This document shows, one piece after another, positions 10,479 to 19,642 of a DNA stretch of 64,000 bases. The stretch is from Maribacter sp. PR1 (GTDB lineage Bacteria > Bacteroidota > Bacteroidia > Flavobacteriales > Flavobacteriaceae): assembly GCF_028464145.1 (NCBI RefSeq), contig NZ_JAQPCG010000007.1, positions 124,001 through 188,000 on the forward strand. Direction: 5' to 3'. The notes under the pieces are model-generated. The model saw nothing but the letters and a program-made list of their open reading frames with translations. It had not been told where the DNA came from and did not search any database. The position numbers and the translations under genes are program-made. Position 1 is the stretch's first letter. Each line of letters opens with the position of its first letter.

Positions 10479-12011
10479 TTACTCCCATTCTATGGTCGCC
10501 GGTGGTTTAGAGCTAATATCATAAACAACCCTATTAACACCAGGCACTTTATTAATTATATCGTTCGAGGTTTTTTGCAAAAACTCGTAGGGTAAATTTA
10601 CCCAATCCGCGGTCATACCATCGGTACTTTCAACCGCTCTTAAAGCAACACATTTTTCATAAGTTCGCTCATCTCCCATGACCCCTACACTATTTACGGG
10701 TAAAAGCATAGCTCCGGCCTGCCAAACCTGATCATATAAACCCCAATCCTTTAATCCCTTAATAAAGATATGGTCTACCTCTTGTAAAATAGCCACCTTT
10801 TCTCGGGTTATATCTCCCAAAATTCTAATGGCCAAACCTGGGCCAGGAAATGGGTGTCTTCCTAATAAGTTAGGTTCCAATCCCATACTTTTACCTACTC
10901 TTCGTACCTCATCCTTAAAAAGCATCTTCAAGGGTTCAACAACTTTAAGCTTCATAAAATCTGGTAAACCTCCTACATTATGGTGGCTTTTTATCGTCGC
11001 AGACGGACCACCAGTAGCCGATACCGATTCAATTACGTCTGGATAAATTGTCCCTTGTGCCAACCATTTTGCATTATCAACCAGGTGGGACTCATCATCG
11101 AAAACCTCAATAAAAACCCTACCAATGGTTTTTCTTTTGGACTCAGGGTCGCTTTCTCCTTCCAAGGCATCCAAAAAACGTGCCGAAGCATCAACACCCT
11201 TCACATTTAATCCCATATCCTTGTACTGATGCAACACGTCTTCGAACTCGTTTTTTCTAAGCAGTCCATTATTTACAAAGATGCAATGCAGATTTTTCCC
11301 TATGGCCTTGTTCAAAAGCACGGCGGCAACGGAAGAATCCACTCCTCCGGAGAGGCCCAAAATCACCTTTTCATTGCCAATCTTTGCTTTTAGACCAGCG
11401 ACCGTGGTTTCCACAAATGCTGCTGGCGTCCAAGTTTGCTCTACTTTGGCAATGTTCACTAAAAAATTTTCTAGGATTTGTTTACCATCGGTAGAATGAT
11501 ACACCTCTGGGTGAAATTGTATTCCATAGGTGTCCTCACCGTTAAATTTGAAGGCCGCATTTTCAACGTCATGGGTACTGCACAGTAAAATAGAATTATC
11601 CGGTAGACTTTTAATGGTATCAGCATGACTCATCCAAACCTGACTGCCAATCCCAATATCTTTTAAAAAAGGGTCCTCTTCGTATATTTTGGCCAATTTG
11701 GCCCTTCCATATTCCCTGGTATTTGATTTTTCTACATTGCCCCCATTAAAATGGGCAAGGTATTGAGCACCGTAGCAGACACCCAACAAGGGCTTTTTTC
11801 CTTTTATTCCAGAAAGGTCTGGATGTGGTGCGTCCTCGGCCCTTACAGAATGGGGTGAACCTGAAAGTATGACTGCCTTATATTCAGATAAATCATCTGG
11901 CAGCTTGTTATATGGTTTTATTTCACAGAAAATATTCAGTTCCCTAACTCTTCGAGCGATGAGTTGCGTGTATTGGGAACCAAAATCTAATATCAGAACA
12001 TTATTTTGCAT
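10479..12011 (-). CDS. guaA: GMP synthase (glutamine-hydrolysing)
   Basis: Converts XMP to GMP with ATP and glutamine. 510 residues from ATG 12011, beginning [13 protein letters not shown]. The class I glutaminase domain has nucleophile C79 (GVCYGAQ) and HPEV. The ATP pyrophosphatase domain has the PP-loop LSGGVDSS. The C-terminal dimer domain ends in PATIEWE. A longer frame starting 15 bases earlier is rejected because it would lie over the promoter. It leads the operon with the LysM, OsmC-like and DUF922 genes; its stop and the next start are two bases apart. Confidence 0.98.
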   Translation of the reverse strand: MQNNVLILDFGSQYTQLIARRVRELNIFCEIKPYNKLPDDLSEYKAVILSGSPHSVRAEDAPHPDLSGIKGKKPLLGVCYGAQYLAHFNGGNVEKSNTREYGRAKLAKIYEEDPFLKDIGIGSQVWMSHADTIKSLPDNSILLCSTHDVENAAFKFNGEDTYGIQFHPEVYHSTDGKQILENFLVNIAKVEQTWTPAAFVETTVAGLKAKIGNEKVILGLSGGVDSSVAAVLLNKAIGKNLHCIFVNNGLLRKNEFEDVLHQYKDMGLNVKGVDASARFLDALEGESDPESKRKTIGRVFIEVFDDESHLVDNAKWLAQGTIYPDVIESVSATGGPSATIKSHHNVGGLPDFMKLKVVEPLKMLFKDEVRRVGKSMGLEPNLLGRHPFPGPGLAIRILGDITREKVAILQEVDHIFIKGLKDWGLYDQVWQAGAMLLPVNSVGVMGDERTYEKCVALRAVESTDGMTADWVNLPYEFLQKTSNDIINKVPGVNRVVYDISSKPPATIEWE

Positions 12012-12014
12012 GGG

Positions 12015-12022
12015 CAAAAATA
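12015..12022 (-). promoter_or_regulatory. -7 element of guaA, almost touching the start codon
   Basis: TATTTTTG on the minus strand fits TAnnTTTG exactly. Only three bases separate it from the ATG at 12011, so the message would be leaderless or nearly so. Confidence 0.55.
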
Positions 12023-12085
12023 GCAAATTGAAATTTTTAGAAAACTATCTTTTGGTATATTTATCATAAATTAAAAACAATTATT

Positions 12086-12811
12086 TTGAAACATATTTCA
12101 GCTATTATATTTAGTGCCGCTATTGTAATTGCAGCCTTCTTTTTAGGCAACGCATACGTAAAGCGGGCAAATCCTCCACAGATCATTTCGGTAACCGGGT
12201 TGGGTAATGAAAATTTCACTTCAGATCTAATTGTTTGGGAAGGTCAATTTTCCAATACTAACACCGTCCTTAAATCGGCATTTGATCAGTTGAACAAGGA
12301 CAAGAACATCGTTAAAGAATATCTAACCTCTAAAGGAATTAAAGAGGAGCAGCTGATTTTTAATAGTGTGCAGACAACCGAACTTCGGGATAACAAATAC
12401 GAAAATGGAAATTATGTGGGTAGTATTTTTAGAGGCTATCAGCTGACACAAACTATTAAGATAGAATCTCAGAATGTTAGCTTAATTGAAAGTGTTTCTA
12501 GGGAGATTACAGAATTATTAAACAAAGGGGTACAATTCAACTCGTACCCACCTAGATATTATTATACTAAGTTGGCCGATTTAAAAATCCAAATGATTTC
12601 CAAAGCGACCGAAGACGCAAGGTTGCGCGCCGAAAAAATTGCTGAAAATTCAGGTAGTAATTTGGGTGATTTGGTTTCTGCCAAAATGGGAGTTTTTCAA
12701 ATTACCGGTCAAAACTCCGGGGAGGATTATTCTTGGGGTGGTGCGTATAATACAGCTTCGAAAAACAAAACCGCTTCCATTACCATGCGATTGGACTACA
12801 AAGTAAGATAA
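12086..12811 (+). CDS. SIMPL domain (DUF541) exported protein
   Basis: 241 residues: an N-terminal signal or anchor (about 3-20), then the SIMPL core beginning ISVTGLGNENF and ending with SITMRLDYKV. SIMPL proteins are periplasmic or membrane-tethered and of poorly defined role; in some bacteria they are linked to oxidative stress. The start is a TTG at 12086, because no ATG occurs near the signal peptide. It is divergent from guaA, with a gap of 74 bases between start codons. Confidence 0.85.
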   Translation: MKHISAIIFSAAIVIAAFFLGNAYVKRANPPQIISVTGLGNENFTSDLIVWEGQFSNTNTVLKSAFDQLNKDKNIVKEYLTSKGIKEEQLIFNSVQTTELRDNKYENGNYVGSIFRGYQLTQTIKIESQNVSLIESVSREITELLNKGVQFNSYPPRYYYTKLADLKIQMISKATEDARLRAEKIAENSGSNLGDLVSAKMGVFQITGQNSGEDYSWGGAYNTASKNKTASITMRLDYKVR

Positions 12812-12930
12812 TTAAATTATTACTTGATATAAAATTAAATAAACAACTGGAAGTAAACAGAATAAATCAATTCCTACAAATTAATTCATTATTATCAAAA
12901 TGTACTTTTACTATAATTTTAAAAAACAAA

Positions 12931-13018
12931 AGCCCGGCAAGAACCGGGCTTTTTCAACCAACCTAACCGGAATACAATTCTGAAAAATTTCTTTTTCATA
13001 GCATTTTGCATTCCTAAT
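12931..13018 (-). repeat. Hairpin-linked intergenic element, copy 1
   Basis: On the plus strand: hairpin AGCCCGG/CCGGGCT (12931-12950), the box CAACCAACCTAACC (12955-12968), a 22-base variable stretch, the core CTTTTTCATAGCA (12991-13003), then TTCCTAAT (13011-13018). Read on the minus strand it becomes ATTAGGAA, TGCTATGAAAAAG, GGTTAGGTTGGTTG, then a hairpin followed by TTTTGTTTTTT, which is a good terminator. It opposes the flanking genes and could be a small RNA gene. The hairpin could also serve as the SIMPL gene terminator on the plus strand. Confidence 0.7.
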
Positions 13019-13062
13019 TTATTTGTCGAAAAACTTCCAAAACCTTACACTTCAATAAAAAA

Positions 13063-13155
13063 AGCTCGGGAACCACCCCGAGCTTACTAATTAAAATCAA
13101 AAACCAACCTAAAAATGATTCATCAACAAAATCTTCTTTTTCATAGCAATTTGTA
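13063..13155 (-). repeat. Hairpin-linked intergenic element, copy 2
   Basis: Hairpin AGCTCGGG/CCCGAGCT (13063-13084), AACCAACCTAA (13102-13112), a 23-base variable stretch and the core CTTTTTCATAGCA (13136-13148). Here only the minus-strand reading gives a T run after the stem (seven T). On the plus strand the hairpin is followed by TACTAATT, so it would not terminate. The stem sequence differs from copy 1 while its position is kept. Confidence 0.7.
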
Positions 13156-13212
13156 TATATAACAACTATCTCTCATAATACCCTACCATGATTTTGTATT
13201 TTTATAAATAAA

Positions 13213-13758
13213 ATGATGGACAATTTTTGGAATGAACTTCAAGAAGAACTAAAAAGGGGGGTAAAAGAAAAAGGACACCCCTTTAGATTTGGGACATTTG
13301 GAACTGTGGGAATGGACAAATTACCACGGTTACGGACCATTGTCCTTAGACATGTGTTTGATAATGGACACCTTTGTTTTTATACAGACAAGCGCTCCAA
13401 AAAGGTGATGCATATTATGGAGAATCCTAACATTAGTCTTTTGTTCTATAACCCTGAAAAACTTTTACAAGTTAAAATTGAAGGGCTTGCTTCTGTGGTA
13501 ACGGATGAAAACAAGCTTAAAACCATGTGGAAGGATATCCCAGAAAGCAATAAAAAGGATTATACCACCGAAACCGCACCGGGAAGCACCCTTAAAAATC
13601 CCAATAATTTGGAATATTTAACCGGAGATCATTTCTTTTGTATGATTGAAATAGAACCTTTTAGGATAGAATACTTAAAGTTAAAAAGGCCTAATCATAT
13701 TCGGGTAGCCTATTCCATGGAGGATGAAAATTGGGAAGGTGAATTCCTCGTCCCATGA
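13213..13758 (+). CDS. Pyridoxamine 5'-phosphate oxidase-family flavoprotein
   Basis: 181 residues with the split-barrel FMN-binding fold of the PNPOx-like family (Alr4036-type start): PRLRTIVLRHVF, CFYTDKRSKKV and a C-terminal EYLKLKRPNHIRV segment. It is shorter and differently ended than classical PdxH, so the substrate is uncertain and the pdxH symbol is not given. It is cytoplasmic and lies alone after the repeat-bearing gap, converging on the PLP decarboxylase gene with five bases between stops. ATG 13213 and ATG 13216 are both possible starts. Confidence 0.85.
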   Translation: MMDNFWNELQEELKRGVKEKGHPFRFGTFGTVGMDKLPRLRTIVLRHVFDNGHLCFYTDKRSKKVMHIMENPNISLLFYNPEKLLQVKIEGLASVVTDENKLKTMWKDIPESNKKDYTTETAPGSTLKNPNNLEYLTGDHFFCMIEIEPFRIEYLKLKRPNHIRVAYSMEDENWEGEFLVP

Positions 13759-13763
13759 CTTTT

Positions 13764-15134
13764 TTATTCCATACTTTCTAAAATATCCTCAATATCCTGT
13801 TGCGTGGTATCCGGATTGATAAAACAAAATCGGGATACCGTTTCATAGCCATTGGCGGATTTCCATTTGGTCGGTGTCACCAATGCAAATCCCGATTCAT
13901 GATTTCTATAGGTCCAATTTCTATAATCCTCCGCAGTCCATCCAATTCTTCTGTAAAGCACGCAGGAAAGACTAGGTCTTCTTACCAATTCTGTCAATGG
14001 GTTCTTTTCTATGAGCTCACCGGCAATCTTGGCCAAATTGATGCCCTGCTCTACTGCCCATTCATACTTTTCGGTTCCATGCGTAGCTAAGGAAAACCAA
14101 AGCGGCAGACCTCGTAAACGTCTGGTCAATTGGATTTGATAATCGGAAGGATTAAACCCATGCGCACCTTCGTCCTTGAAGATTTCGAGATAAGACCCTT
14201 CCTGTGCATGTGCATCTTTAGCCTCTTCTGGATGCTTATAAATGACCGCACCACAATCATAGGGAGAAAAAAGCCATTTATGAGGGTCTATGGTTACACT
14301 GTCCGCCTTTTCTATTCCTTTGAACAAATGACGAACCGATTTTGCAGCAAGAGCGCCACCACCATAGGCCGCATCTACATGAAACCAGAGATTTTTTGAA
14401 AGACAAAAGTTTGCAATTCCATCCAACTCATCGATAATTCCGGCGTTTGTAGTGCCTCCCGTGGCCACAACGGCAAAAACCCTTGCTTTTTCTGACTCTG
14501 GTAATTGTTTGTAAAACTTTTCCAAGGTCGATTTACGCATTGCATCTTCCGACTCTACCAGTAATACATCTGCATCAATCACCTTGGCCATGGCCTTGAT
14601 AGATGAATGCGCTCCGATGGAAGTAATTAAAATTCCTTTTTGATTGATGTTTCTTGGATTCTTTCTCCATTTTTCCCTGGCCGTGACTATGGCCGATAAA
14701 TTGGCGGCTGTACCCCCACTTGTAAATACCCCGAAGGCTGGTTCTGACATACCTGTAAGTGAAACCAACCACTTCATAGCCTCATTTTCACAAAAAATTC
14801 CTCCTGCGCCTTCCATCCAATAGGCACCGTGAATACTTGACGCGGATGTTACCAAATCGAAAAGAATTGAAGCCCTGGTAGGTGCAGCTGGTACAAAGGC
14901 CAAATGTCTTGGATGGTCGATTGGTACGGTGGCCTTGACCAATACCTTCCGGAACAGCTCAAAAGCTTTTTCTCCTCCGATTCCTGAGTTTGTAACTGTT
15001 TCCCCAACCAATTTCCTCAGCTCGCTTTCTGTTTTGGGCTTACCCAAGGATGGATTGGTTTGGGTTATTCGATTAATGGCATATTTGACCACATCTAGGG
15101 TCATTTCGACCATATCAATATCTATATCATGCAT
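13764..15134 (-). CDS. PLP-dependent decarboxylase (group II, aromatic/aspartate type)
   Basis: 456 residues, a pyridoxal-phosphate decarboxylase of the DDC/glutamate/aspartate decarboxylase group. FTSGGTAANL, HVDAAYGGG and the Schiff-base lysine K286 in DPHKWLFSPYDCG are all present. It decarboxylates an amino acid in the cytoplasm; the exact substrate (for example aspartate, tyrosine or tryptophan) cannot be read from the sequence. It follows bshC by 54 bases in the same direction. That pairing may be functional, since bacillithiol is built from cysteine, glucosamine and malate, but this is speculation. Confidence 0.9.
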   Translation of the reverse strand: MHDIDIDMVEMTLDVVKYAINRITQTNPSLGKPKTESELRKLVGETVTNSGIGGEKAFELFRKVLVKATVPIDHPRHLAFVPAAPTRASILFDLVTSASSIHGAYWMEGAGGIFCENEAMKWLVSLTGMSEPAFGVFTSGGTAANLSAIVTAREKWRKNPRNINQKGILITSIGAHSSIKAMAKVIDADVLLVESEDAMRKSTLEKFYKQLPESEKARVFAVVATGGTTNAGIIDELDGIANFCLSKNLWFHVDAAYGGGALAAKSVRHLFKGIEKADSVTIDPHKWLFSPYDCGAVIYKHPEEAKDAHAQEGSYLEIFKDEGAHGFNPSDYQIQLTRRLRGLPLWFSLATHGTEKYEWAVEQGINLAKIAGELIEKNPLTELVRRPSLSCVLYRRIGWTAEDYRNWTYRNHESGFALVTPTKWKSANGYETVSRFCFINPDTTQQDIEDILESME

Positions 15135-15188
15135 CGTAATATGGATTTTAATTTACAGTCTGGCTAAAGCAGGAAAAACTCAAAATGA

Positions 15189-16790
15189 CTAATTCTTGGT
15201 TAGGATTACAAAGCTCAAGTCTAAGGGATTCAAGGACTTAAACAACATGGGTAAAAGTGCTTCACCATATTCCAAATAAAGTTCGGAAAAATTTAATTGT
15301 CGTTCCTGAAGGGACTGATTAGGAAAAAGTTCATTTTGGATGTCCGTTAACCTCATGACATGATCTTCAAGCTTTCTTTTTTGAGCTTTAAGTAATCGCT
15401 TTTCCAAATTATCGAGCCCTTTCTTTTGTTTAACTTCTTGAGCCTTTACAGCTCCGAGAAATGATTTATCGGTCTTTTCGGCCAAATTGTACATTCCTTT
15501 AAACTGTTCCTCCAACAATTCTTTCTGTGGAGAAAAATCAATATCAATATTGGAAATTTCCCGTATTTTTTTATTGATTAGACTATGTTGTTTTAGAAAA
15601 ACATCATCATACGAGACATTCAATTTTTTCAACTTTTCTTTTTGTTTTCCAGTTATCACCAAGGCCGAATTTCTCAATAACAAGATAGGGAATGGAATAT
15701 CCATAGACTCAAAAGAAGACTGGAGTTCCAACCAATAGGCCAATTCTCCTCCTCCCCCTATATAGCAAAGATTTGGCAAAATAACTTCTTGGTATAGGGG
15801 TCTTGCCACCACATTGGGTGAAAATCTTTCTGGATATTCTTCCAACTCCTTTATTAGCTCTTCCTTACTAAAAGATAATTGGGTATCGTTCACGAAATAG
15901 TTACCATCCTGTTCTATAATTCTCTCGCGGATACCATCAATTAGATAGAAGTAATTTATTTCTCTCGGATTAACCTGTATAGGATAATCCGAATTGATTT
16001 TCTGGATTTCCTCAATCCTATTTGATATATCATGAAAGGAAACTTGCTCAAAGATGTCCTTCTTCATGTATGGCAGCAACAATTCTTTTAGATTTTTGTC
16101 ATCACCATCTACGATGACCAGACCTTGCACCTTAAAAAGTTCATTGGCCAAAAATCTAGTGGCTTCGGTTAATGTTTCATGCTCTAAATAGGCCTTAGCG
16201 AAAAGTTCCTTTAGATGCGTGGCATTTTTGCTACCTCCAACGCCAAGCGAAAAAATTTCAAATACTTCTTCCAATCCTTTGGTAGACAAATGGCCTACAG
16301 CTCCCGAGGCCTCTTTGTTCCATTGAATTTTTTTCCCCTGAAAATTAAAATAATTGATTTCTTCAAAATCATGGTCCTCTGTTGCCATCCAGTAGACGGG
16401 GACAAAATTATAGTCAGGATATTCTTCCTTTAATTTATTGGCCAAATTTATGGCCGACACAATTTTGTACAGAAAATAAAGCGGACCCGTAAAAAGATTG
16501 AGCTGGTGCCCCGTAACCACTGTAAACGTGCGCTCATTTTCCAATGAATCGATGTGTTCAGAAGTTAGGGATGACGTTTTTACATTCTTATACTGATTCT
16601 TTAAGGCTTTGACCAGAACTTTCCTATGAGCTACTGGAAAGCTTTCCTTTTCCTTGATTTGAGCCTTAAAGTTCTCAAGTTTTGGAAATTGATTGTAAAG
16701 CACTTCTACTTCATTTTTTCCCTCTATATAGTCACAAATTAAATTAGAAAAATACCCCGTTTTTCGAAAAGACAGACAATCAATATCCAT
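15189..16790 (-). CDS. bshC: Bacillithiol biosynthesis cysteine-adding enzyme BshC
   Basis: 533 residues, full length for BshC, which adds cysteine to glucosaminyl-malate in the last step of bacillithiol synthesis. Family features include the TVVTGHQLNLFTGPLYFLYK segment near residue 93, the VYWMATEDHDFEE box and the C-terminal coiled coil. The other bsh genes are not in this window. Presence of BshC implies that the organism uses bacillithiol as a low-molecular-weight thiol. It starts at ATG 16790 and is probably cotranscribed with the decarboxylase gene behind it. Confidence 0.96.
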   Translation of the reverse strand: MDIDCLSFRKTGYFSNLICDYIEGKNEVEVLYNQFPKLENFKAQIKEKESFPVAHRKVLVKALKNQYKNVKTSSLTSEHIDSLENERTFTVVTGHQLNLFTGPLYFLYKIVSAINLANKLKEEYPDYNFVPVYWMATEDHDFEEINYFNFQGKKIQWNKEASGAVGHLSTKGLEEVFEIFSLGVGGSKNATHLKELFAKAYLEHETLTEATRFLANELFKVQGLVIVDGDDKNLKELLLPYMKKDIFEQVSFHDISNRIEEIQKINSDYPIQVNPREINYFYLIDGIRERIIEQDGNYFVNDTQLSFSKEELIKELEEYPERFSPNVVARPLYQEVILPNLCYIGGGGELAYWLELQSSFESMDIPFPILLLRNSALVITGKQKEKLKKLNVSYDDVFLKQHSLINKKIREISNIDIDFSPQKELLEEQFKGMYNLAEKTDKSFLGAVKAQEVKQKKGLDNLEKRLLKAQKRKLEDHVMRLTDIQNELFPNQSLQERQLNFSELYLEYGEALLPMLFKSLNPLDLSFVILTKN

Positions 16791-16927
16791 ATAAAAATGT
16801 TAATGACGGTAAATATAAAACACTCCCAACTTACAGTTCCTAAAAATACGTTAATTACATGAGACCAAAATCTGTCAATATTCGTCAAAAACCCCGTTTT
16901 ATATGATAAAAGTTATCAATAAATTGG

Positions 16928-16935
16928 TAGATTTG
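16928..16935 (+). promoter_or_regulatory. -7 element of the M14 peptidase gene
   Basis: TAGATTTG fits TAnnTTTG exactly and lies 27 bases before ATG 16963. An in-frame ATG at 16903 lies upstream of it and so is unlikely to be the start. Confidence 0.6.
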
Positions 16936-16962
16936 AGACATACCATTCTTTTAAAATTTAAT

Positions 16963-19413
16963 ATGAAAAGACTTTTACCAATTCTCCTATTTACCCTTCC
17001 AACATTTTTATTGGCACAACTTAAATCACCATCCGAATTTTTAGGATATGAACTGGGAACGCAATTTACCCGTCATCATCAAGTAGTGGATTACTACCAA
17101 TACTTGGCCCAGGCAGAGCCAAATAGAATGAAGTTAATGGAATATGGGAAAACCAATGAACGTAGGCCATTGTTACTTGCCCATATTTCTTCGGAGGCCA
17201 ACATGAACAATCTGGAGGAAATAAGGGCCGAGCACCTAAAAAATATCGATGGTAATGGTTCTCCAAGCAAAGCTATAGTCTGGCTAAGCTACAATGTCCA
17301 TGGAAACGAAAGTGTAAGTACAGAAGCTTCTATGCAGACTATTTATGATCTTTTGACCTCCAAAAAAGAATATTTGGAAAATACAATCGTCATTATGGAT
17401 CCCTGTATCAACCCAGATGGAAGGGACCGTTATGTAAATTGGTACAATCAATATAAAAATACTCCTTACAACGTGGACCCTAACAGTAAGGAGCATCATG
17501 AAGGTTGGTGGAGCGGAAGAAGCAACCACTATATGTTCGACCTTAATAGGGACTGGGCATGGCTTACCCAAGTTGAAAGCCAACAAAGACTAAAGGAATA
17601 CAATAAGTGGTTACCCCATGTTCATGTTGATTTTCATGAGCAGGGCGTAGATAATCCCTATTATTTTGCACCTGCCGCAGAACCATTCCATGAAGTGATT
17701 ACAGATTTTCAGCGGGAATTTCAGGTCACTATTGGTAAAAATCATGCAAAGTATTTTGATGAGAACGGTTGGTTCTATTTTACCAAAGAAAGATTCGATT
17801 TGCTCTATCCGAGTTATGGAGATACTTATCCTACCTATAACGGTGGCATAGGTATGACCTATGAGCAAGGAGGTAGTGGTAGAGCAGGTTTAGGAATTAT
17901 CACTAGTATTGGCGACACCTTGACATTAAAGGACCGAATTGCCCACCATCACACCACAGGGCTTTCTACAGTTGAAGTTGCCAGTAAAAATACAGACCGC
18001 CTGAACAAAGAATTCAAAAAATTCTACAATCAAAAAAACTTTAAGCACCAAACTTATATTCTAAATGGAAATGCTGACAAACTGGAAACTTTAGCCAACT
18101 TATTGGACAAACATGAAATTGAATATGGTTCGGGAACCAATAGTAATTTTAAGGGGTTCAAATACAGTGATTCGAAATCTGGAACACTTAGGAGTTCTAA
18201 CCAAAGTCTGGTCGTATCAACGGACCAGAAAAAAGGAACTTTGGTCAAGGTTTTGTTCGAACCCAATACAGAATTAAGTGATTCCGTTACTTACGATATC
18301 ACTGCCTGGTCCCTACCCTATGCCTATGGCCTAGATGCTTTAGCAACAGATGGTACCGTCCAACAAAACGAATATCAATCCACTAATGAGACCTATGGCA
18401 TTACCTCCCCAGACAGCTATGCGTATTTGACCGATTGGAACAGTATGAAAGATGCTAAATTCCTGGCCGAGCTCTTAAACCATAATATTAGAGTACGATA
18501 CGCACAGAAGCCATTTACTGCTGACGGTATAAATTATGATAGGGGAAGTCTTATTATTATTGGGGCTGACAACAAACATATTGATGGATTCAGCATGATA
18601 TTGGATGAGGCATCCAAGAGATTCTCAAAACACCTAACGCCCACTTCAACGGGATTTGTTGAAAGCGGTAAGGATTTTGGTTCCAGTTCGGTGGAAGTAC
18701 TACAGGAACTTAAAATAGCTGTATTATCCGGGGAACCTACATCTACCCTAAGGTTTGGTGAAATTTGGCATTTTTTTGAACAACAATTGAATTACCCCAT
18801 TACCGTACTGGATGAGAGCTATTTTGGGAGGGTAAATCTCTCCAAGTACGATATTCTTATTTTACCCGATGGATGGAGATATCGCAGTTTCCTCAACGAA
18901 AAAGTTACCGAAAAAATTAAGGATTGGGTAAGCCAAGGTGGAAAATTGATTGCCATGGGCGGCGCCATTGATGGTCTCTCCAAACAAAAAGGTTTTAGTA
19001 TAAAGGAGAAGGAACAAAAAAAGGACAGCACGGTTCGTCTTGAGGCTTTTGATGCTTCGGAAAGGGAGTATATAAAATCGGCTATTACAGGGGCCATTTT
19101 TAAAACTAAGGTCGATTCCACAAACCCTTTGGCCTATGGTTACGGGGATTCTTATTTCACCTTGAAATTAGGTGACCGTTCCTACAATTATCTGGATGGT
19201 GGAAATGCCGTATACCTTGCAGAAGATCAAAATATTCCCGTTTCAGGGTTTGCCGGAAGCGAAGCCAAGAAGATGATTGCCGAAACGCTTATTTTTGGTA
19301 CGGAACGAATGGGAAGGGGCCATGTTATTTATATGGTTGACAATCCCCTTTTTAGAGGATTTTGGGAGAACGGTAAATTGTTTTTCGCCAACGCCTTATT
19401 TATGGTTAACTAG
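16963..19413 (+). CDS. Secreted M14-family zinc carboxypeptidase
   Basis: 816 residues from ATG 16963, chosen because a clean signal peptide (MKRLLPILLFTLPTFLLAQ) begins there and the promoter lies just before. The M14 domain shows the zinc motif H113-G-N-E116 in YNVHGNES, NPDGRDR and a third His in VHVDFHEQ (H225 is the best candidate). The region after about residue 500 looks like a glutamine-amidotransferase-like (DJ-1/ThuA-like) domain without an obvious active site. It is exported and probably degrades peptides. A DUF4177 gene follows closely. Confidence 0.92.
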   Translation: MKRLLPILLFTLPTFLLAQLKSPSEFLGYELGTQFTRHHQVVDYYQYLAQAEPNRMKLMEYGKTNERRPLLLAHISSEANMNNLEEIRAEHLKNIDGNGSPSKAIVWLSYNVHGNESVSTEASMQTIYDLLTSKKEYLENTIVIMDPCINPDGRDRYVNWYNQYKNTPYNVDPNSKEHHEGWWSGRSNHYMFDLNRDWAWLTQVESQQRLKEYNKWLPHVHVDFHEQGVDNPYYFAPAAEPFHEVITDFQREFQVTIGKNHAKYFDENGWFYFTKERFDLLYPSYGDTYPTYNGGIGMTYEQGGSGRAGLGIITSIGDTLTLKDRIAHHHTTGLSTVEVASKNTDRLNKEFKKFYNQKNFKHQTYILNGNADKLETLANLLDKHEIEYGSGTNSNFKGFKYSDSKSGTLRSSNQSLVVSTDQKKGTLVKVLFEPNTELSDSVTYDITAWSLPYAYGLDALATDGTVQQNEYQSTNETYGITSPDSYAYLTDWNSMKDAKFLAELLNHNIRVRYAQKPFTADGINYDRGSLIIIGADNKHIDGFSMILDEASKRFSKHLTPTSTGFVESGKDFGSSSVEVLQELKIAVLSGEPTSTLRFGEIWHFFEQQLNYPITVLDESYFGRVNLSKYDILILPDGWRYRSFLNEKVTEKIKDWVSQGGKLIAMGGAIDGLSKQKGFSIKEKEQKKDSTVRLEAFDASEREYIKSAITGAIFKTKVDSTNPLAYGYGDSYFTLKLGDRSYNYLDGGNAVYLAEDQNIPVSGFAGSEAKKMIAETLIFGTERMGRGHVIYMVDNPLFRGFWENGKLFFANALFMVN

Positions 19414-19431
19414 TCTAAAAACAATACCAAT

Positions 19432-19626
19432 ATGCAGGAATATAAGGTAGAGACCCTCATTTATTACAGTAAACTAACCTTGGACACCAAACATATAATG
19501 AAATCCTCACAAAAGGAGATTCAGGAAAAATTGGATGAACACGCAAAGGAGGGCTGGAAACTGGCATCAACCAATGCCGTTAGTTTTGGGGCCGCAATCT
19601 ATATTTATCTCTATTTTGAGAAATAG
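19432..19626 (+). CDS. DUF4177 domain small protein
   Basis: 64 residues resembling DUF4177: an opening EYKVETL strand, a helix with IQEKLDEHAKEGWKL and a closing beta strand. This fold is common in bacteria and has no known function. It has no signal peptide. It starts 18 bases after the peptidase stop, so it is probably in the same transcript, and it converges on rimO. Confidence 0.82.
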   Translation: MQEYKVETLIYYSKLTLDTKHIMKSSQKEIQEKLDEHAKEGWKLASTNAVSFGAAIYIYLYFEK

Positions 19627-19642
19627 TTTAGAAATTAGTTAG

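Larger units (their letters stand above)
12812..13212. other. Intergenic gap carrying two tandem copies of a hairpin element
   Basis: 401 bases without a recognisable gene between two plus-strand genes. It holds two copies of an element also present at 39583-39683, each made of a GC hairpin, a CAACCAACCTAA-like box and the exact core CTTTTTCATAGCA. Details are in the repeat entries. Confidence 0.8.

Noticed and set aside
12919-12999. A 26-codon minus-strand frame beginning MKKKFFRIVF in repeat copy 1
   Set aside because: Copies 2 and 3 keep the ATGAAAAAG start but stop after 11 and 6 codons, so the peptide is not conserved; the element is better read as RNA or as a remnant.
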